A DNA stretch of 64,000 nucleotides. It comes from Paenibacillus senegalensis JC66 (GTDB lineage Bacteria > Bacillota > Bacilli > Paenibacillales > NBRC-103111). This document shows, one piece after another, positions 62,549 to 64,000 of this stretch. Every line of letters starts with the position of its first letter. Position 1 is the first letter of the stretch. The notes under the pieces were generated by a model that had not been told where the DNA came from, ran no database searches, and saw only the letters and a list, made by a program, of their open reading frames with translations. The translations under genes and the position numbers were made by a program. The stretch is from assembly GCF_000285515.1 (NCBI RefSeq), contig NZ_HE610960.1, forward strand, positions 318,826 to 382,825. The letters run 5' to 3'.

Positions 62549-63532
62549 TTAAGTGTTGGAGGTTTGACTGGAATGGAAGGAAGCTCTCCTTACTTCACTA
62601 GGGTTATAGCCAATAGTTTTGCGGAATAAGGCGGAGAAGTGGCTGAAATTGTGATAACCGACCATACTAGCGGCTTCGCTCACATTCACCTTTCCCTCTT
62701 CAAGTATTTTTCTTGCCTCATTCATTCGCAAACTGCGCACATAACCAAATACCGTTGTGCCGAAAAGCTCTTTAAAGCCGAGCTTGAGCTTGTAATCGTT
62801 GAGGCCGCATAGTCTCGCAAGCTCCACCAAACTAGGCGGCTGCCTCCACGTATGAGATAAAAATTGCCTAGCCTCGTAGAGGCAGCGAATATCTTCCGCG
62901 GTCAGTTGGGACTTGCTCTGCTCTCTTTTTGCCCCTGCATGATCCAAATGAAAGGCTAACAATTCGTATGCCTTCCCTTCTAAGTAAAGTCTTCGAAGGG
63001 CGCCGGAATAAGGACACTGTTTCATTTGTTCCACAATAAGCGAAATCTGAGGGGCATCCGCCACTTGTGTACAGAAGAACGATTTCTCCAGAAAAGAGTC
63101 TAGTTCGGGAAGGTGCATATTCAAATGCCGTATGTCCATACGAATCTCCATTTGCAGCATACGTTCATGCGGAGAAAGCTCGGCATGAACTTTTTCATCA
63201 CGGACAAAGAGCAGTGAAGAGGTTCCTGATTTTAAATCATAGTTGCGCGAGCCGCCTGATAGTTCCCAGTTCCCACTTCCTTCTAAAGAGTATGAAATTT
63301 CCAAATGAGGATATTGAACATCGATATCCAAAGCAAACAAATCGCGAAATCTGGCGTCAAACCAATTGATTTCCAATCCTTTCTTCAAATAAATCCGTTG
63401 ACAGGTCCCCTCTCCGATTTCAGTCGGTATGGAGTATATTTCATGCTCTGCTTGCTGTGAGGATAGATGGACGTTATATTCAAACTCCTGGAACACTTTT
63501 TCCAAGCTATCGGTACCTACTTGCAGTTTCAC
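62549..63532 (-). CDS. AraC-family regulator of PchR/YbtA type
   Basis: 327-residue activator. N-terminal sensor (residues 1-200) of the siderophore-sensing kind; C-terminal double helix-turn-helix (about 225-320) with SLVELARLCGLNDYKLKLGF and VSEAASMVGYHNFSHFSALFRKT. NDYKLKLGFKELFGTTVFGY is a hallmark of PchR/YbtA, activators that sense a ferric metallophore and switch on its uptake. It lies upstream of MATE and the ECF/ABC operon on the same strand. A perfect 16-bp palindrome lies 100 bases upstream. Confidence 0.87.
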   Translation of the reverse strand: MKLQVGTDSLEKVFQEFEYNVHLSSQQAEHEIYSIPTEIGEGTCQRIYLKKGLEINWFDARFRDLFALDIDVQYPHLEISYSLEGSGNWELSGGSRNYDLKSGTSSLLFVRDEKVHAELSPHERMLQMEIRMDIRHLNMHLPELDSFLEKSFFCTQVADAPQISLIVEQMKQCPYSGALRRLYLEGKAYELLAFHLDHAGAKREQSKSQLTAEDIRCLYEARQFLSHTWRQPPSLVELARLCGLNDYKLKLGFKELFGTTVFGYVRSLRMNEARKILEEGKVNVSEAASMVGYHNFSHFSALFRKTIGYNPSEVRRASFHSSQTSNT

Positions 63533-63630
63533 AATTATAGTCCTCCGTTCTACACGATCTCAATTTCAAAAGTAGCGGTCTTCACGATCCAGTATACACG
63601 AACAGAAAAGTTTTTCATATATGCAATTAT

Positions 63631-63646
63631 TTTTACCTTGGTAAAA
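63631..63646. promoter_or_regulatory. Operator-like palindrome before AraC gene
   Basis: TTTTACCTTGGTAAAA, perfect 16-bp palindrome, about 100 bases upstream of the AraC start. Possible own operator. The region from 63533 to 63727 has no gene. Confidence 0.45.
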
Positions 63647-63727
63647 TTTTTGTCGTTAAAAAAGCTCCCGGTTGGGACTGAAAGGTCATCATTCCGGAAG
63701 CGTCATCCTATCGTAACGCTGCTAAGG

Positions 63728-63862
63728 TTACTTTCTGTTTAATTTCCTTTGTAATATCATTTCATCTTCGATTGACAACTGCTCTTTTGAATCAGGCTTG
63801 GTCTCTGCGATTTTCTTAACTTTTAATTTCCTGGCAGTCAGCCATTCCTCTCCCGGCCTCAT
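63728..63862 (-). CDS. Small basic hypothetical protein
   Basis: 44-codon frame (starts MRPGEEWLTARKLKVKK, ends QRKLNRK) with its ATG overlapping the stop of the next upstream frame as ATGA. Lys/Glu-rich and coding-like. Not recognised. Translational coupling to the neighbour is the main support. Confidence 0.4.
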   Translation of the reverse strand: MRPGEEWLTARKLKVKKIAETKPDSKEQLSIEDEMILQRKLNRK

Positions 63863-64000
63863 AGTCGTCTCGGATGCGGGTAAACATCATCCGTTTCGAT
63901 CACCTCATCAATTAAATACAAGTACCCGTTCTGCCTGCCATTGTGATATCTGCTGCCATTCTCATCCAATGCGACTATCGATGGCTTATGCGAGAAAATT
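63859..64000 (-). CDS. Hypothetical protein, 5' end outside window
   Basis: C-terminal 46 residues of a longer gene entering from the right edge (reads SIVALDENGSRYHNGRQNGY, then LYLIDEVIETDDVYPHP). Stop at 63861-63859. Not recognised. Confidence 0.4.
   Translation of the reverse strand, partial: IFSHKPSIVALDENGSRYHNGRQNGYLYLIDEVIETDDVYPHPRRL

Overview
The window looks like a piece of a Bacillales chromosome, most probably Paenibacillus or a close relative. The evidence is gene content and gene style, not a database match: Btr, ydaJKLM, ZagA/YciC and YvrABC relatives, the zinc-free ribosomal proteins S14 and L33, GGAGG-type ribosome binding sites and frequent GTG/TTG starts. No rRNA, tRNA, CRISPR array or complete insertion sequence was seen.

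Layout. 1-4.2 kb (+): the end of a BtuCDF/YvrABC-like ABC importer with a ferrochelatase-like gene. 4.4-5.7 kb: a DoxX-like membrane protein and a divergent TetR regulator separated by an array of operator-like repeats. 6.6-11.4 kb: an HxlR regulator, a DUF4242 protein, an acyl-CoA dehydrogenase-like flavoenzyme and a SsuABC/TauABC-type importer. 12.1-13.8 kb: a branched-polyamine-synthase (BpsA)-like gene behind a promoter, a 7-codon leader peptide, a folded leader RNA and an intrinsic terminator. 14.3-19.3 kb: a DHA2 efflux pump, a NarL-type two-component system and ChrA. 19.4-21.1 kb: a DUF1801 remnant, an AHSA1/SRPBCC protein and a WYL regulator. 21.6-27.6 kb: a Fur-box-controlled siderophore importer with a Btr-like AraC sensor. 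27.9-30.6 kb: a RibD/DHFR-like protein, a GNAT protein and a frameshifted hypothetical gene. 31.2-36.1 kb: a ydaJKLM-type exopolysaccharide operon with a degenerate GGDEF receptor, lacking ydaN.

36.3-63.5 kb is a large zinc-starvation island. It holds Zur, four COG0523 zinc GTPases, two FecBCD-type importers (one followed by two methyltransferases), a dCTP deaminase, a ferredoxin-like protein, zinc-free L33 and S14, and a seven-domain ECF plus YbtPQ-like ABC operon flanked by a MATE pump and a PchR/YbtA-like AraC regulator. At least ten near-palindromic Zur boxes (consensus TCGTAATnATTACGA) sit in front of these units. The logic that emerges is: capture a zinc chelate, deliver zinc with COG0523 chaperones, and replace zinc proteins by zinc-free ones.

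Several genes carry single-base lesions, mostly in homopolymer runs (BpsA, a hypothetical gene, one COG0523 gene, EcfA, MATE), and one has a nonsense codon. Sequencing error and real decay cannot be told apart from the window alone. Dispersed palindromic repeat cassettes occur at 5.9-6.3 and 29.0-29.4 kb, and a second repeat family flanks the BpsA unit.
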